From: Murinocardiopsis flavida
Lineage (GTDB): Bacteria; Actinomycetota; Actinomycetes; Streptosporangiales; Streptosporangiaceae
Assembly: GCF_003014485.1 (NCBI RefSeq)
Contig: NZ_PYGA01000018.1
Coordinates: forward strand, 1-64,000
Length of the DNA stretch: 64,000 bases
Direction of reading: 5' to 3'
This document shows, piece by piece, positions 43,457 through 52,500 of this stretch. The notes below the pieces were generated by a model that was not told the DNA's origin, searched no databases, and saw only the letters and a program-made list of their open reading frames with translations. Every line of letters starts with the position of its first letter. The stretch's first letter is position 1. Position numbers and translations under genes: made by a program.

Positions 43457-44109
43457 CGATCCGGGTGGCGATAGCCGACGACCAGGCGCTGGTCCGCATG
43501 GGCCTGCGGGTCCTCATCGAGGCCGAGGACGACCTGGAATTGGCGGGCGAGGCGGCCGACGGCCGCCAGGCGGTCGACCTGGTGCGCGCCCGCAAACCCG
43601 ATGTCGTGCTGATGGACGTGCGGATGCCCGTCCTGAACGGCATCGCCGCCCTGCGCGAGATCGCCGCCGACGAGGCGCTGGCGGCGGTGCGGGTCGTCGT
43701 CCTCACCACCTTCGAGCTGGACGAGTACGTCTTCGACGCGTTGCGCGCCGGCGCCGCCGGGTTCCTCATCAAGGACAGCCACCCCGACGACCTGCTGCGC
43801 GCGGTGCGGCTCGCCGCCGACGGCGGGTCGCTGCTGTCGCCGTCGGTGACCCGCAGGGTCATCGCGTCGTTCACGGCCCGGCCGGGCCAGGTCCGGCGCC
43901 CGCGGCCGGAGCTGGCCCGGCTCACCGACCGCGAACGCGAGGTCCTCGCGCTGGTCGGCGAGGGCCTCACCAACGACGAGATCGCCGAGCGGCTGGTGGT
44001 CAGCCCGGCGACCGCCCGCACCCATGTCAGCCGGGCGATGGTGAAGCTGCACGCGCGCGATCGCGCCCAGCTCGTCGTCATCGCCTACCAGGCCGGGCTG
44101 GTCGACTGA
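43453..44109 (+). CDS. NarL/FixJ-type response regulator
   Basis: A 218-residue regulator: receiver (about 3-120) with Asp55 in VVLMDVRMP and Lys near 105 ('GFLIKDSHPDD'), and a LuxR-type HTH at about 155-215 ('LTDREREVLALVGEGLTNDE'). It starts in a GTGA overlap with the kinase and is surely its partner. It is closely alike in its HTH ending ('TARTHVSRAMVKLHARDRAQ') to the second regulator of this type at 61.8 kb, so the two may bind similar DNA. Confidence 0.94.
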   Translation: MTIRVAIADDQALVRMGLRVLIEAEDDLELAGEAADGRQAVDLVRARKPDVVLMDVRMPVLNGIAALREIAADEALAAVRVVVLTTFELDEYVFDALRAGAAGFLIKDSHPDDLLRAVRLAADGGSLLSPSVTRRVIASFTARPGQVRRPRPELARLTDREREVLALVGEGLTNDEIAERLVVSPATARTHVSRAMVKLHARDRAQLVVIAYQAGLVD

Positions 44110-44165
44110 GCGCGCCCGCGCCTGCCCGCGCCTGCCCGCGCCCGCCCGCACCCGCCCGGTCCTCT

Positions 44166-45125
44166 CTAGCCCTTCATGCTCCCCGCGAGCAGGCCGCGGA
44201 CGAAGTAGCGCTGCAACGAGAAGAACACGATCAGCGGCACCACCATCGACACGAACGCGCCCGCGGTGAGGCGCTGCCACTCGTTGCCGCGGGTGCCCGC
44301 CATCTCGGCGAGCCTCGCGGTCAGCGGGGCGACCTCGACGCTGCCGCCGGCGAAGATCAGCGCCACCAGCAGGTCGTTCCACACCCACAGGAACTGGAAG
44401 ATCGACAGCGACACCAGCGCGGGCACGGTCAGCGGAAGCACGATGGACCGGAAGATCTGGCCGTGCCCGGCGCCGTCGACCCGGGCGGCGTCGATGAGGC
44501 TGCGGGGGAGCTGCGAGATGAAGTTGTGCATCAGGAAGATCCCCAGCGGCAGGCCGAAGATGGTGTGCGGGATCCACACCTGGGTGAACTGGAACGCGCC
44601 CTGGAGGTCCCACGCCGGGAGCACCTGCACCCCGCCGACCACCAGCCCCTGCGAGAACAGGGTCAGCAGCGGGACGAGCGCCATCTGCAACGGCACGACC
44701 TGGAGGGCGAAGATCCCGACGAAGATCCAGTCGCGGCCGGGGAAGTCCATCCACGCGAGCGCGTAGGCGGCGAGCGCGGCGAGGGTCACCACGAACACCA
44801 TGGTCGGCACGGCGATGCTGAACGAGTTGATGAAATAGCTGGCGAGCTGCCCGGACGACGGGCGGCCGAACAGCACCTCCTGGTAGTTGCGCAGGGTCGT
44901 CTCGGGCGACGTGAAGAACGTCCACCAGCCCGTGGTCTTGATCTGCTGCTCCGGGCGGAACGACGAGATCAGCAGGCCGGCGGTCGGCACTGTCCACAGC
45001 ACGGCGATCACCACGGCGACGGCCGAGGCGGCACGGGTCGACAGGCGCGCGCCGACCCGCCCGACGGCGGTGCCGCGGGGCCGGGTCGCCGCCGTCGCGG
45101 GCGGGCGCGGGTCCGGGCTGCTCAC
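44166..45125 (-). CDS. Carbohydrate ABC transporter permease, AglG-like
   Basis: A 319-residue inner-membrane permease with six predicted helices and the EAA-loop region 'LIDAARVDGAGHGQIFRSIVLPLTVPAL' that contacts the ATPase. It belongs to the sugar group of binding-protein-dependent importers and resembles AglG of alpha-glucoside systems. Start GTG 45125 overlaps the stop of the first permease (GTGA), so the two are coupled. No ATPase gene is adjacent, so a shared MsiK-type ATPase encoded elsewhere is likely. Confidence 0.92.
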   Translation of the reverse strand: MSSPDPRPPATAATRPRGTAVGRVGARLSTRAASAVAVVIAVLWTVPTAGLLISSFRPEQQIKTTGWWTFFTSPETTLRNYQEVLFGRPSSGQLASYFINSFSIAVPTMVFVVTLAALAAYALAWMDFPGRDWIFVGIFALQVVPLQMALVPLLTLFSQGLVVGGVQVLPAWDLQGAFQFTQVWIPHTIFGLPLGIFLMHNFISQLPRSLIDAARVDGAGHGQIFRSIVLPLTVPALVSLSIFQFLWVWNDLLVALIFAGGSVEVAPLTARLAEMAGTRGNEWQRLTAGAFVSMVVPLIVFFSLQRYFVRGLLAGSMKG

Positions 45126-46102
45126 TGGGTCTCCCTGCTGCGTCGGTTGTTCCGGATCTGCACCGCGACGAGCGGCACCACGAGCACGAACAGGAACACG
45201 GCCAGCGCGGACCCCTTGCCGTACTCGTTGTAGCGGAACGCCTGGTTGTACATCTCGTTCGCCATGACGGAGGTGTCGAAGTTGCCGCCCGTCATGGTGC
45301 GCACGATGTCGAACACCTTCAGGGTCTGCACGGAGATGGTGATGAGCACGACCATCACCGTCGGCCAGATGCTCGGCAGGGTGATGTGCCAGAAGAGCTG
45401 CCACCCGTTGACCCCGTCGATGCGCGCGGCCTCCACGAGTTCGGCGGGGATCGCCTTGATGGCGGCCGACTGCACCACCATGGCGAACCCGGCCTGGATC
45501 CACACCAGGACCACGATCAGCAGCAGGGTGTTCAGGGGGCCTTCGAGCAGCCACTGCCGGGGTTCGCCGCCGGCCCACACCACGGCCTGGTTGAGCAGCC
45601 CGATCTGGTCGGTCTCGGCCTGCCGGTAGGCGTAGACGAACTTCCAGATGATCCCGGCGCCGACGAAGGAGATCGCCATCGGCAGGAAGATCAGCGACTT
45701 CGCGAAGGACTCGTAGCGCGCGCGGTCGACCAGGACCGCGTAGGTCAGCCCGATCCCCGTCGCCAGCAGCGGCGCGAGCAGCACCCACAGCAGGGTGTTG
45801 CCGAGGACCACCAGGATCTCGGGCTGGGTGAACATCCAGACGTAGTTGTCGAACCCCACCCACGCGGTGCTGGGGCCGTTCATGAACGACAGGAAGGTCG
45901 TGCGGATCACCGGGTAGACGAGCCCCACCAGGAGGAGCAGCGCCGCCGGGCCGAGGAAGCACAGCGCCTGCCAGTGGTCGCGGCGCGTCTTGGGCCCCCG
46001 GTCGACCAGCACCAGCAGCACACCGATGACGGCCATGAACGCCGCGATGCCGATGACCAGCCAGAGCAGCTTGGGGAGTTCCAGCAGAATGTCGAAACCC
46101 AT
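45122..46102 (-). CDS. Carbohydrate ABC transporter permease, AglF-like
   Basis: A 326-residue permease with an extra N-terminal helix ('LLELPKLLWLVIGIAAFMAV') before the usual six, as in the AglF group, and the EAA loop 'LVEAARIDGVNGWQLFWHITLPSIWPTV'. It forms the membrane channel with the AglG-like permease. ATG 46102 has GAGGAA upstream; it follows the binding-protein gene by 132 bp that contains a strong hairpin. Confidence 0.92.
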   Translation of the reverse strand: MGFDILLELPKLLWLVIGIAAFMAVIGVLLVLVDRGPKTRRDHWQALCFLGPAALLLLVGLVYPVIRTTFLSFMNGPSTAWVGFDNYVWMFTQPEILVVLGNTLLWVLLAPLLATGIGLTYAVLVDRARYESFAKSLIFLPMAISFVGAGIIWKFVYAYRQAETDQIGLLNQAVVWAGGEPRQWLLEGPLNTLLLIVVLVWIQAGFAMVVQSAAIKAIPAELVEAARIDGVNGWQLFWHITLPSIWPTVMVVLITISVQTLKVFDIVRTMTGGNFDTSVMANEMYNQAFRYNEYGKGSALAVFLFVLVVPLVAVQIRNNRRSRETQ

Positions 46103-46190
46103 GGGTTCCTCAGGAGTCGTGCGCCGGCGGCGCGCGGTCGAGCGTGGCAATGGGCGGCCGGGGCGGCGGTGTCGCACACGGCCCCGGCCC

Positions 46191-46227
46191 GGGGCGGGCG
46201 CGCGGTCGCCGACCGTGCGCCCGCCCC
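46191..46227 (-). terminator. Intercistronic hairpin after the binding-protein gene
   Basis: A 17-bp stem (46191-46207 with 46211-46227, one G-U pair) closes a three-base loop, starting 8 bp past the binding-protein stop on the minus strand. Such hairpins in ABC operons lower or stabilise expression so that more binding protein than permease is made. Confidence 0.75.
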
Positions 46228-46234
46228 GTATCGG

Positions 46235-47578
46235 CTACTCGGGCCAGGACTTCTCGACGTACGTCAGCACCTCGCCGGTATCGTCGCCGTTGAGCCAGTT
46301 CGTCATGCCCTTCCAGAAGGTCCCCGATCCCACGGCCGCCGGCATGATGTCGGCGCCGTCCCAGCGGAACACGGTGTCGGGGTCGCGCAGCAGTTCCGCC
46401 GCGAGCCGGTCGTTGGGGTTCTTCAGCGCTTTCAGGTCGAGGTCCTGGTGCGCGGAGAACCAGGAACCGGCCTGGGCGCGCCGGTCGGCGTAGTCGACGG
46501 TCGCCAGGTACTCCTGGACGGCGACGACCTCGGGCCGCTCGGCGAACGCCGCGGTGAACTCGCCGCCGCCCAGCACCGGGGTGCCGACCGACTCGTCGAT
46601 GGGCGGCAGGTTGAACGCGAACACGTCGCCGTCCTCGGCGATCTCGGTGTCCTCCGACCAGTTGGCCGCGTAGAACGTGCCCATCAGGTGCATGCCGCAC
46701 TTCTGCTCGGCGACGGGCAGCCCCGCGTCCTGCGACGAGGTGGTGACGATGCTCTTGACGTCGCCGAAGCCCGCGTTGACATAGTCGGGGTTGCGCCAGA
46801 TCCCGTCGACCCGGTCGAGCGCCTTCTCCACCTTGGGGTCGTCGAACGGGATCTCGTGCGCCACCCACTGGTCGTAGACCTCGGGGCCGTTCTCGCGCAG
46901 CATCACGTTCTCCACCCAGTCGGTGGCCGGCCACCCGGTGGCCTCGCCCGACTCGATGCCGGCGCACCACGGCTTGACGTCGGTGTCCGCCATGCTGTCG
47001 CTGAGCTTGATGAGCGCGTCCCAGGTCTTCGGGACCTCGTAGCCCTCCTCGGCGAAGAGCTTGGGTGAGTACCAGACGAGGCTCTTCACGTTCGCGCCGA
47101 GGGGCGTCCCGTACATCTCGCCGTCGTGGGTGGCGTAGGACAGCCAGTCCTTCGGGTAGCCGTCCTCGGCGCGCTTGCGCACCGTGTCGGGCAGCGGCTT
47201 CGCGTCGCCCGCGGCGGCGAACCGCTCCAGAAGGCCGGGTTGGGGGAAGAACGCGATGTCGGGGGCGTTGCCGCCGTCGACCCGCACCTGGATCTGCGCC
47301 TCGAACTCGGCGCTGCCCTCGTACTTGATGGTGATCCCGGTGCAGTCGGAGAACTTCTGCCACGCCTCCTGCATCCGCTCGCCCTCCTCGTCGCGGATGG
47401 AGGCGTAGATCTCCACGGTTTTGCCGTCGTGCCCCTGCCAGTCGGAGAACGCCTTGCAGTCGGCGGAGCCGGGGTCGGCGGCGCTGCCGCCGCCCGACAG
47501 GTATGAGCAGCCGGTCGACACGAGGACCAGGGGGATTGTCGCCGCGAGCAGGACGCGGCGGCGCGGAGTCATTGGCAT
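46235..47578 (-). CDS. Sugar ABC transporter substrate-binding lipoprotein, AglE-like
   Basis: A 448-residue extracellular solute-binding protein anchored by a lipobox (STGC, Cys24). The mature part is a two-lobed type-2 binding protein: 'VEIYASIRDEEGERMQEAW', 'QVRVDGGNAPDIAFFPQPG' and a late 'DIMPAAVGSGTFWKGMTNWL'. It resembles AglE of alpha-glucoside importers; trehalose, maltose or sucrose are plausible ligands. GGAGGT precedes ATG 47578. Its operon continues through the two permeases. Confidence 0.92.
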   Translation of the reverse strand: MPMTPRRRVLLAATIPLVLVSTGCSYLSGGGSAADPGSADCKAFSDWQGHDGKTVEIYASIRDEEGERMQEAWQKFSDCTGITIKYEGSAEFEAQIQVRVDGGNAPDIAFFPQPGLLERFAAAGDAKPLPDTVRKRAEDGYPKDWLSYATHDGEMYGTPLGANVKSLVWYSPKLFAEEGYEVPKTWDALIKLSDSMADTDVKPWCAGIESGEATGWPATDWVENVMLRENGPEVYDQWVAHEIPFDDPKVEKALDRVDGIWRNPDYVNAGFGDVKSIVTTSSQDAGLPVAEQKCGMHLMGTFYAANWSEDTEIAEDGDVFAFNLPPIDESVGTPVLGGGEFTAAFAERPEVVAVQEYLATVDYADRRAQAGSWFSAHQDLDLKALKNPNDRLAAELLRDPDTVFRWDGADIMPAAVGSGTFWKGMTNWLNGDDTGEVLTYVEKSWPE

Positions 47579-47607
47579 GTGCAAACCTCCAGCGGGCCCG
47601 GTCGGCT

Positions 47608-47648
47608 GGTATAGACCAGGCTCTGACGACTGATGCAAGTGCCTTTGC
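47608..47648 (-). promoter_or_regulatory. Candidate promoter and LacI-type operator of the sugar importer
   Basis: On the minus strand TTGCAT (47638-47633) and TATACC (47613-47608) form a possible -35/-10 pair, spacing slightly long at 19. GCAAGTGCCTTTGC (47635-47648) over the -35 is a near-palindrome like LacI-family operators. No LacI gene lies next to it. Tentative. Confidence 0.35.
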
Positions 47649-47815
47649 GGCCCGATGTCCACAGCGGCGGGCGATCTCGCGTATAACGGTTGTGTTTCGA
47701 CGCAGGCCGGACTGCCGCGACGATCCGGCGATTCGCGCCCGCCGCATCCCCGGCCCCTCTACGTTGTGCAGGAGTGCCGGAGCCACCGGTACCGACGGCA
47801 GGGAGGGGCCCCGGA

Positions 47816-48508
47816 GTGAATGGGCCGGCTCCGGACGCTGCGGAGGCCGCGATCCGGGTGGTGCTCGCCGACGACCACGCCATATTGCGGCGCGGCCTCG
47901 CGTCGGTGCTGGCGGGCGAGCCCGGCATCGAGATCGTCGGGCAGGCCGCCGACGGCGGCCACGCCGTGCGGATGGTCGCGGCCCTCGCCCCCGACGTCGT
48001 CCTCATGGACGTGCGCATGCCCGGTGTCGACGGCATCGAGGCGTGCGCCGAGGTGATCCGGGCGGCGCCGCGGACCAAGGTCCTCATGCTCACCATCAGC
48101 GACGAGGAGGCGGACCTGTTCGCCGCGCTGAAAGCGGGGGCGAGCGGCTACCTGCTCAAGACGGTCGCGGTGGAGGCGCTGGCCGATTCGGTCCGCTCGG
48201 TGGTGCGCGGGCAGTCGTTCATCGACCCGTCCATGGCGACCAAGCTCATCGCCGAGTTCGCGGAGCTGGCCGCCGCGGGCGGCGGCGCCGGCGCGCAGGA
48301 CGCCGGGACCGAGTTGACACCGCGCGAGAACGAGGTGCTGCGCCTGGTGGCGCGCGGGCTGAGCAACCGGGGGATCGCCGGGCGGCTGGGCATCTCCGAC
48401 AACACCGTGAAGAACCACGTTCGCAGCATCCTGGAGAAGCTCCGGCTGCACAGCCGCATGGAGGCGGCGCTGTTCGCCGTGCGCAACCACCTCTTCGGAC
48501 CCGAATGA
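47816..48508 (+). CDS. Orphan NarL/FixJ-type response regulator
   Basis: A 230-residue regulator: receiver at about 13-128 with Asp65 in VVLMDVRMPG and Lys in 'GYLLKTVAVE', then a LuxR HTH near 165-228 ('LTPRENEVLRLVARGLSNRG'). No kinase gene is adjacent. It is divergent from the sugar importer operon, which it might control, or it may be served by a distant kinase. GTG 47816 has GGGAGG nine bases upstream. Confidence 0.9.
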   Translation: MNGPAPDAAEAAIRVVLADDHAILRRGLASVLAGEPGIEIVGQAADGGHAVRMVAALAPDVVLMDVRMPGVDGIEACAEVIRAAPRTKVLMLTISDEEADLFAALKAGASGYLLKTVAVEALADSVRSVVRGQSFIDPSMATKLIAEFAELAAAGGGAGAQDAGTELTPRENEVLRLVARGLSNRGIAGRLGISDNTVKNHVRSILEKLRLHSRMEAALFAVRNHLFGPE

Positions 48509-48725
48509 CGGCGCACCGGCGCGCCGCGTCCGACCGCTGCTGCGACGACGGCGACGGCGACGGCGGCCCCGGTGCCCCGCGGACACCGGACGCCACTGCG
48601 CCCGGCGCGCCAGGGCCGCCGACCACCGCGGGTCCGGTGCGGCGCGGACGGCGGCGCCCGCGGGCCCGGCGCGCCGCGGACCCCGGCCGCTCCGGGGCGG
48701 CGCCCGCGGCTTGGATAATGGGGCC

Positions 48726-49793
48726 ATGACTCCTGGCGCGGGATCAGGTCCCGAACTGCACGTCGTCCTCCTCGGCTACGGCAAGGGCGGCGAGGTCTTC
48801 CACGCCCCGCTGATCGACGCCACCCCGGGCCTGCGGCTGTCCGCCGTGGTCACCGGGGACCCCGGGCGGGCCGCCGCCGTGCGGGCGCGCTATCCCGGCA
48901 CCGAGGTCATCGCCGACACCGGTGAGCTGTGGCGCCGCTCGGGCGAGTTCGAGATCGCCGTCATCACCACCCCCAACAGCACGCACGCGCCGCTGGCGCG
49001 CACCGCGCTGAAGGCGGGCCTGGCGGTCGTGGTGGACAAGCCGTTCGCCGTCACCTCGGCCGACGCGGCGGAGCTGGCCGACCTCGCGGACAGCCTCGGC
49101 CAGGTCCTCACCGTGTTCCAGAACCGCCGGTGGGACTCCGACTTCCTCACCGTGTGGCGGCTCATCGACGACGGCGCGCTGGGGCGCGTGCACCGGTTCG
49201 AGTCGCGGTTCGAGCGGTGGCGGCCGCACGCCAAGGACACCTGGCGGGAGCAGGGCGGCGCCGACGAGGGCGGCGGGATCCTCTACGACCTCGGTCCGCA
49301 CCTCATCGACCAGGCCGTGAACCTGTTCGGGCCGGTCGCGAGCGTCTACGCCGAGGTCGACGCGCTCCGGGGCGGCGCGGACGACGACGCGTTCCTCGCC
49401 CTGCGCCACCGCGGCGGTGTCCGCTCGCACCTGTGGATGAGCGCGCTCGCCGCGCAGCTCGGGCCGCGCTTTCGGGCGCTCGGCGACAAGGGCGCCTACA
49501 CCGTCCACGGCCTCGACTCCCAGGAGGCCCGCCTGGGGGCAGGGGAGCGGCCGGGCGGCGACGACTGGGGCGTCGAACCGGAGGAGCGGTGGGGCCTCGC
49601 GGGAACGGACGGCGACCTGCACCGGGTGCATTCCGAGCGCGGCGACTACCCGGCGTTCTACGCCGCGGTCAGGGAGGCGGTCGGCGAGGGCGACCCGCTG
49701 CCCGTCAACCTGCACGAGGTCGTGCACGGCATCGCGGTGATCGAGGCGGCGCTGCGCAGCGTACGCGAGGGCGCAGTGGTCCCCCTCGACTGA
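48726..49793 (+). CDS. Gfo/Idh/MocA family oxidoreductase
   Basis: A 355-residue NAD(P)-dependent dehydrogenase: Rossmann motif 'VVLLGYGKGGEVFHAP' at the N-terminus, 'VDKPFAVTSADA' with the catalytic-region Lys near 105, and the C-terminal alpha/beta domain with 'DLGPHLIDQAVNLFG' (His) near 196. The last Lys/His/Asp set points to sugar or inositol-like polyol oxidation, substrate unknown. Start ATG 48726; no strong ribosome site is seen. It is next to the importer and regulator genes and could work on an imported sugar. Confidence 0.88.
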   Translation: MTPGAGSGPELHVVLLGYGKGGEVFHAPLIDATPGLRLSAVVTGDPGRAAAVRARYPGTEVIADTGELWRRSGEFEIAVITTPNSTHAPLARTALKAGLAVVVDKPFAVTSADAAELADLADSLGQVLTVFQNRRWDSDFLTVWRLIDDGALGRVHRFESRFERWRPHAKDTWREQGGADEGGGILYDLGPHLIDQAVNLFGPVASVYAEVDALRGGADDDAFLALRHRGGVRSHLWMSALAAQLGPRFRALGDKGAYTVHGLDSQEARLGAGERPGGDDWGVEPEERWGLAGTDGDLHRVHSERGDYPAFYAAVREAVGEGDPLPVNLHEVVHGIAVIEAALRSVREGAVVPLD

Positions 49794-49867
49794 GGGAACC
49801 GGCCGGAGTGCCGGTCCCGCAGGCGGCCCAACGATTGCCCAGGGCACCGGTCCGGCAGTCGACTCAG

Positions 49868-49894
49868 AGGATGTGCTTCGGCCGTCGCTGCTGC
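49868..49894 (+). repeat. Diverged copy of the 62.6-kb palindrome arm
   Basis: AGGATGTGCTTCGGCCGTCG onwards matches 62571-62597 at 24 of 27 positions. This copy is a single arm, not a palindrome. It lies in the gap between two convergent genes. Confidence 0.75.
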
Positions 49895-49982
49895 GGACCC
49901 GGTTCTCCGGCGGTCGTCGAAGCCGGAGGTCATGCCGGGTGGTCTGCGTCGGTGCGGAGGCGTGCAGGTCCGTTGGCGCGGT

Positions 49983-50930
49983 TCATGCGAGGCCGCCGGC
50001 GACGAGGCGTTCGCCCTCGGCGAGGACGAAGGCGCGGAACGACGCGACGGTCGCCGGCTCGCCCTCGTACGGGTGCCACACGACACCGATGGAGCGCTCG
50101 GCGCCCGGATCGGTGATGCGCAGCTCGACCGTTCCCGGGAGGGGGGAGTGGGGCCGGGCGGCGAGCACGGCGACCCCCAGTCCCGCGGCGACGAGGCCGC
50201 GCACGGTGCCCACCTCGTCGGTCTCGAAGGCGATCCTGGGCTCCAGCCCGGCCCGGTGGAAGAGGCCGTCGGTCAGGTGCCGGATGCCGCGGCCCCGGTT
50301 CAGCGCGATGAGCTGGTCGGTGCCCACAGCGGAGATCGGCGTCTCTTCGGCGCGCGCCAGCGGGTGCCCGGCCGGGACAACGAGCACGAGCGGCTGCGTG
50401 TGCAGTACCCGCACCGACAGTCCGCGCTCGGTCGGCACCGGCGAGGTGAGCGCGAGGTCGACGCCGCCTTCGCGGAGGCTGCGCACCGCCGAACCCCAGA
50501 CCTCCTGCCGCAGGCTGAAGCGGACCTGCGGGTGGTCGGCGCGGAACGCGCGGATGAGGGACGGGACCACCTCGGCGCCGAGCGTCGGCAGGAACGCCAG
50601 CGTCACCGTGCCCGTGTCGGGGTCGGTGAGCTGGGCGCCGCCGGCGGCCAGCTCCTTGAGGGCGCGGCGGACGTAGGGGAGCAGGGTCCTGCCCGCCCGG
50701 GTCAGCCGGACGCCGCGGCCGGTGCGCTCGATGAGCGCCAGGCCCAGTTCGCGCTGGATCCGCGCCAGCGCCCTGCTGACGGTGGGCTGCGGGAGTCCCA
50801 GTTCCTCCGCTGCGCGGGTGATGTGCTCGGTGCGCGCGACAGCCTCGAACACGCGGAGCCGCGGTGCGAGGATGCCGCCCGGATCGCGCCCCGTGAACGG
50901 CCCGTCGTCATGACTCTGAGCTGAGGTCAT
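49983..50930 (-). CDS. LysR family transcriptional regulator
   Basis: A 315-residue LysR regulator: winged HTH at about 22-75 ('RLRVFEAVARTEHITRAAEE') and the type-2 binding fold ('VTLAFLPTLGAEVVPSLIR') as effector domain. It is divergent from an MFS exporter gene, the classic arrangement in which a LysR protein activates the neighbour in response to a ligand. ATG 50930 lacks a clear ribosome site and could be translated leaderless. End overlaps no gene; the neighbour on its left is convergent. Confidence 0.9.
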   Translation of the reverse strand: MTSAQSHDDGPFTGRDPGGILAPRLRVFEAVARTEHITRAAEELGLPQPTVSRALARIQRELGLALIERTGRGVRLTRAGRTLLPYVRRALKELAAGGAQLTDPDTGTVTLAFLPTLGAEVVPSLIRAFRADHPQVRFSLRQEVWGSAVRSLREGGVDLALTSPVPTERGLSVRVLHTQPLVLVVPAGHPLARAEETPISAVGTDQLIALNRGRGIRHLTDGLFHRAGLEPRIAFETDEVGTVRGLVAAGLGVAVLAARPHSPLPGTVELRITDPGAERSIGVVWHPYEGEPATVASFRAFVLAEGERLVAGGLA

Positions 50931-50994
50931 ACAGAACAGTATGCGTCTGTGCGAACTCATGTATTGGACGCATGAAAGCGCGTTTCCTACGGTC
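50931..50994. promoter_or_regulatory. Divergent LysR/MFS control region
   Basis: ATGCGT (50941-50946) and ACGCAT (50968-50973) form an inverted repeat with a 21-bp spacer in this AT-richer gap, a plausible LysR activation site. Because it overlaps the first codons of a longer MFS reading frame (from 50941), the exporter start is taken further downstream. Confidence 0.5.
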
Positions 50995-52218
50995 ATGGTG
51001 ATGAGCGGATCGAGTGCGCCCTCGGCGGCCGGGGAGTGGCGCGGCCACCGGGCGGGCGACGCGGCGTACCGCCGCGTCGTGATCGCTATGACGGCGGCGG
51101 GCATCTCGACGTTCGCCCAGTTGTACTCGGTGCAGGCGCTGCTCCCCTCGCTCGCGCTGACCTTCGACGCCTCGGCGGCGCAGACCGCCCTCACGGTCTC
51201 CTTCGGGACCGGCGGGCTGGCGGCGTTCGTCGTGGTGTGGAGCGGGCTGGCGGACCGCTTCGGGCGGGCCCGGATCATGACGGCGTCCCTGGTGGTGTCG
51301 ACGCTGCTGGGCCTCGCTGCCCCGTTCGCGCCGGAGCTGTGGCTGCTGCTGCTGATCCGCGCCGTGCAGGGCGCGGCGCTGGGCGGACTGCCCGCTGTGG
51401 CGATGGCCTACCTCGCCGAGGAGATCCACCCGGCGGACCTGGGCCGCGCGGCGGGGTTCCACATCGCGGGCAACACTATCGGCGGGATGAGCGGGCGGCT
51501 GCTCGCAGGGGCGGTCGCCGACGTCGCGGGCTGGCGCTGGGGTGTCGGCGCCGACGGCCTGCTCGGCCTGGCCGCGCTGGCCGTGTTCGTCGTCGCCATC
51601 CCGCAGGCGCACGGATTCCGGCGCCGCACCACCGCCGGCCCGGGGCTCGCGCGCCGAGTGGGGGCCGCGCTCTCCGACACGGGGCTGCTCGCTCTGTACG
51701 CTCAGGCGCTGCTGCTCATGGGTGCCTTCGTGACGGTGTACAACTACCTGGGATTCCGCGTCCTCGGGCCGCCGTTCGACCTGTCGCAGACGGTCGTCGC
51801 GCTGCTGTTCCTCGCCTACCTGGCGGGCACGCTCAGCTCCTCGCTGACCGGCAGGGTCATCGAGCGGGTGGGCCGCCACGCCGTGCTGCTGGGCGCGGTC
51901 GCGGCGATGGCGCTGTGCGCGGCCGTCCTGCTGGCGGGCTCGCTGTGGGCGGTCGCCGTCGGCCTGCTGCTGTTCACGTTCTTCTTCTTCGCCGCGCACA
52001 CCACCTCGTCGGCGTGGGTCGGCCGCCGCGCGGCGCCCGGTGTGCGCGCGCAGGCGGCGGCGCTGTACACGCTGGCGTACTACCTGGGGTCCAGCGTGTT
52101 CGGCTGGATCGGCGGGCTGTGCTACGACCGGTTCGGCTGGCACGGGGTCGTCGCCTATGTCGCATCGCTGTGCGCCGCGGCGGCGCTGGCGGGCCTGGGG
52201 CTGCGCTCGCGCCGTTGA
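50995..52218 (+). CDS. MFS transporter, YnfM-like
   Basis: A 407-residue major facilitator with twelve predicted helices. The motif 'GLADRFGRARIM' between helices 2 and 3 and 'GRVIERVGRHAVLL' between 8 and 9 are the MFS A-loops. Best resemblance is to the YnfM (drug or arabinose) efflux group, so an exported small compound is likely. ATG 50995 is taken; ATG 51001 six bases later also works. A longer frame from 50941 would cover the control region. Confidence 0.85.
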   Translation: MVMSGSSAPSAAGEWRGHRAGDAAYRRVVIAMTAAGISTFAQLYSVQALLPSLALTFDASAAQTALTVSFGTGGLAAFVVVWSGLADRFGRARIMTASLVVSTLLGLAAPFAPELWLLLLIRAVQGAALGGLPAVAMAYLAEEIHPADLGRAAGFHIAGNTIGGMSGRLLAGAVADVAGWRWGVGADGLLGLAALAVFVVAIPQAHGFRRRTTAGPGLARRVGAALSDTGLLALYAQALLLMGAFVTVYNYLGFRVLGPPFDLSQTVVALLFLAYLAGTLSSSLTGRVIERVGRHAVLLGAVAAMALCAAVLLAGSLWAVAVGLLLFTFFFFAAHTTSSAWVGRRAAPGVRAQAAALYTLAYYLGSSVFGWIGGLCYDRFGWHGVVAYVASLCAAAALAGLGLRSRR

Positions 52219-52436
52219 GCGCCGCCCGTCGCCCCGCGCCCCGCCTCGCTGTGCCCTCGTCACGCCGCGCATCCGCGCGCATCCGCGCCCCCGCTGCGCG
52301 CACCGCCCGGCCTCCGAGCACCGCCCGGATTCCCGCGCACCCGGCATCCCTGCGCACCCGGCATCCTCGGGCATCTCGCATCCCCACGCCCCGTGCGCAT
52401 TTCGCGCACTGATGGCGTTCATCTGGGATTACTGTT

Positions 52437-52482
52437 GCGTTAACTGCTCATTTCAGTCATTATGGGCGCGTTGAACTGCTCA
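52437..52482 (+). promoter_or_regulatory. Candidate DeoR operator (two direct repeats)
   Basis: GCGTTAACTGCTCA (52437-52450) and GCGTTGAACTGCTCA (52468-52482) are nearly the same and spaced about three helical turns apart in an AT-rich patch just before the DeoR gene. They are a likely self-repression site and control site for the whole operon. Confidence 0.6.
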
Positions 52483-52500
52483 ATCTAGGCGGAAGTGGCC

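Noticed and set aside
47569-48729. Frames on both strands across the orphan response regulator
   Set aside because: The receiver and HTH motifs fix the true frame; the others are shadows.
52219-52430. CRISPR-like repeats in the C-rich spacer after the MFS gene
   Set aside because: Short irregular CGCGCACCCGGCATCC-like units of changing length without constant spacers; low-complexity drift.
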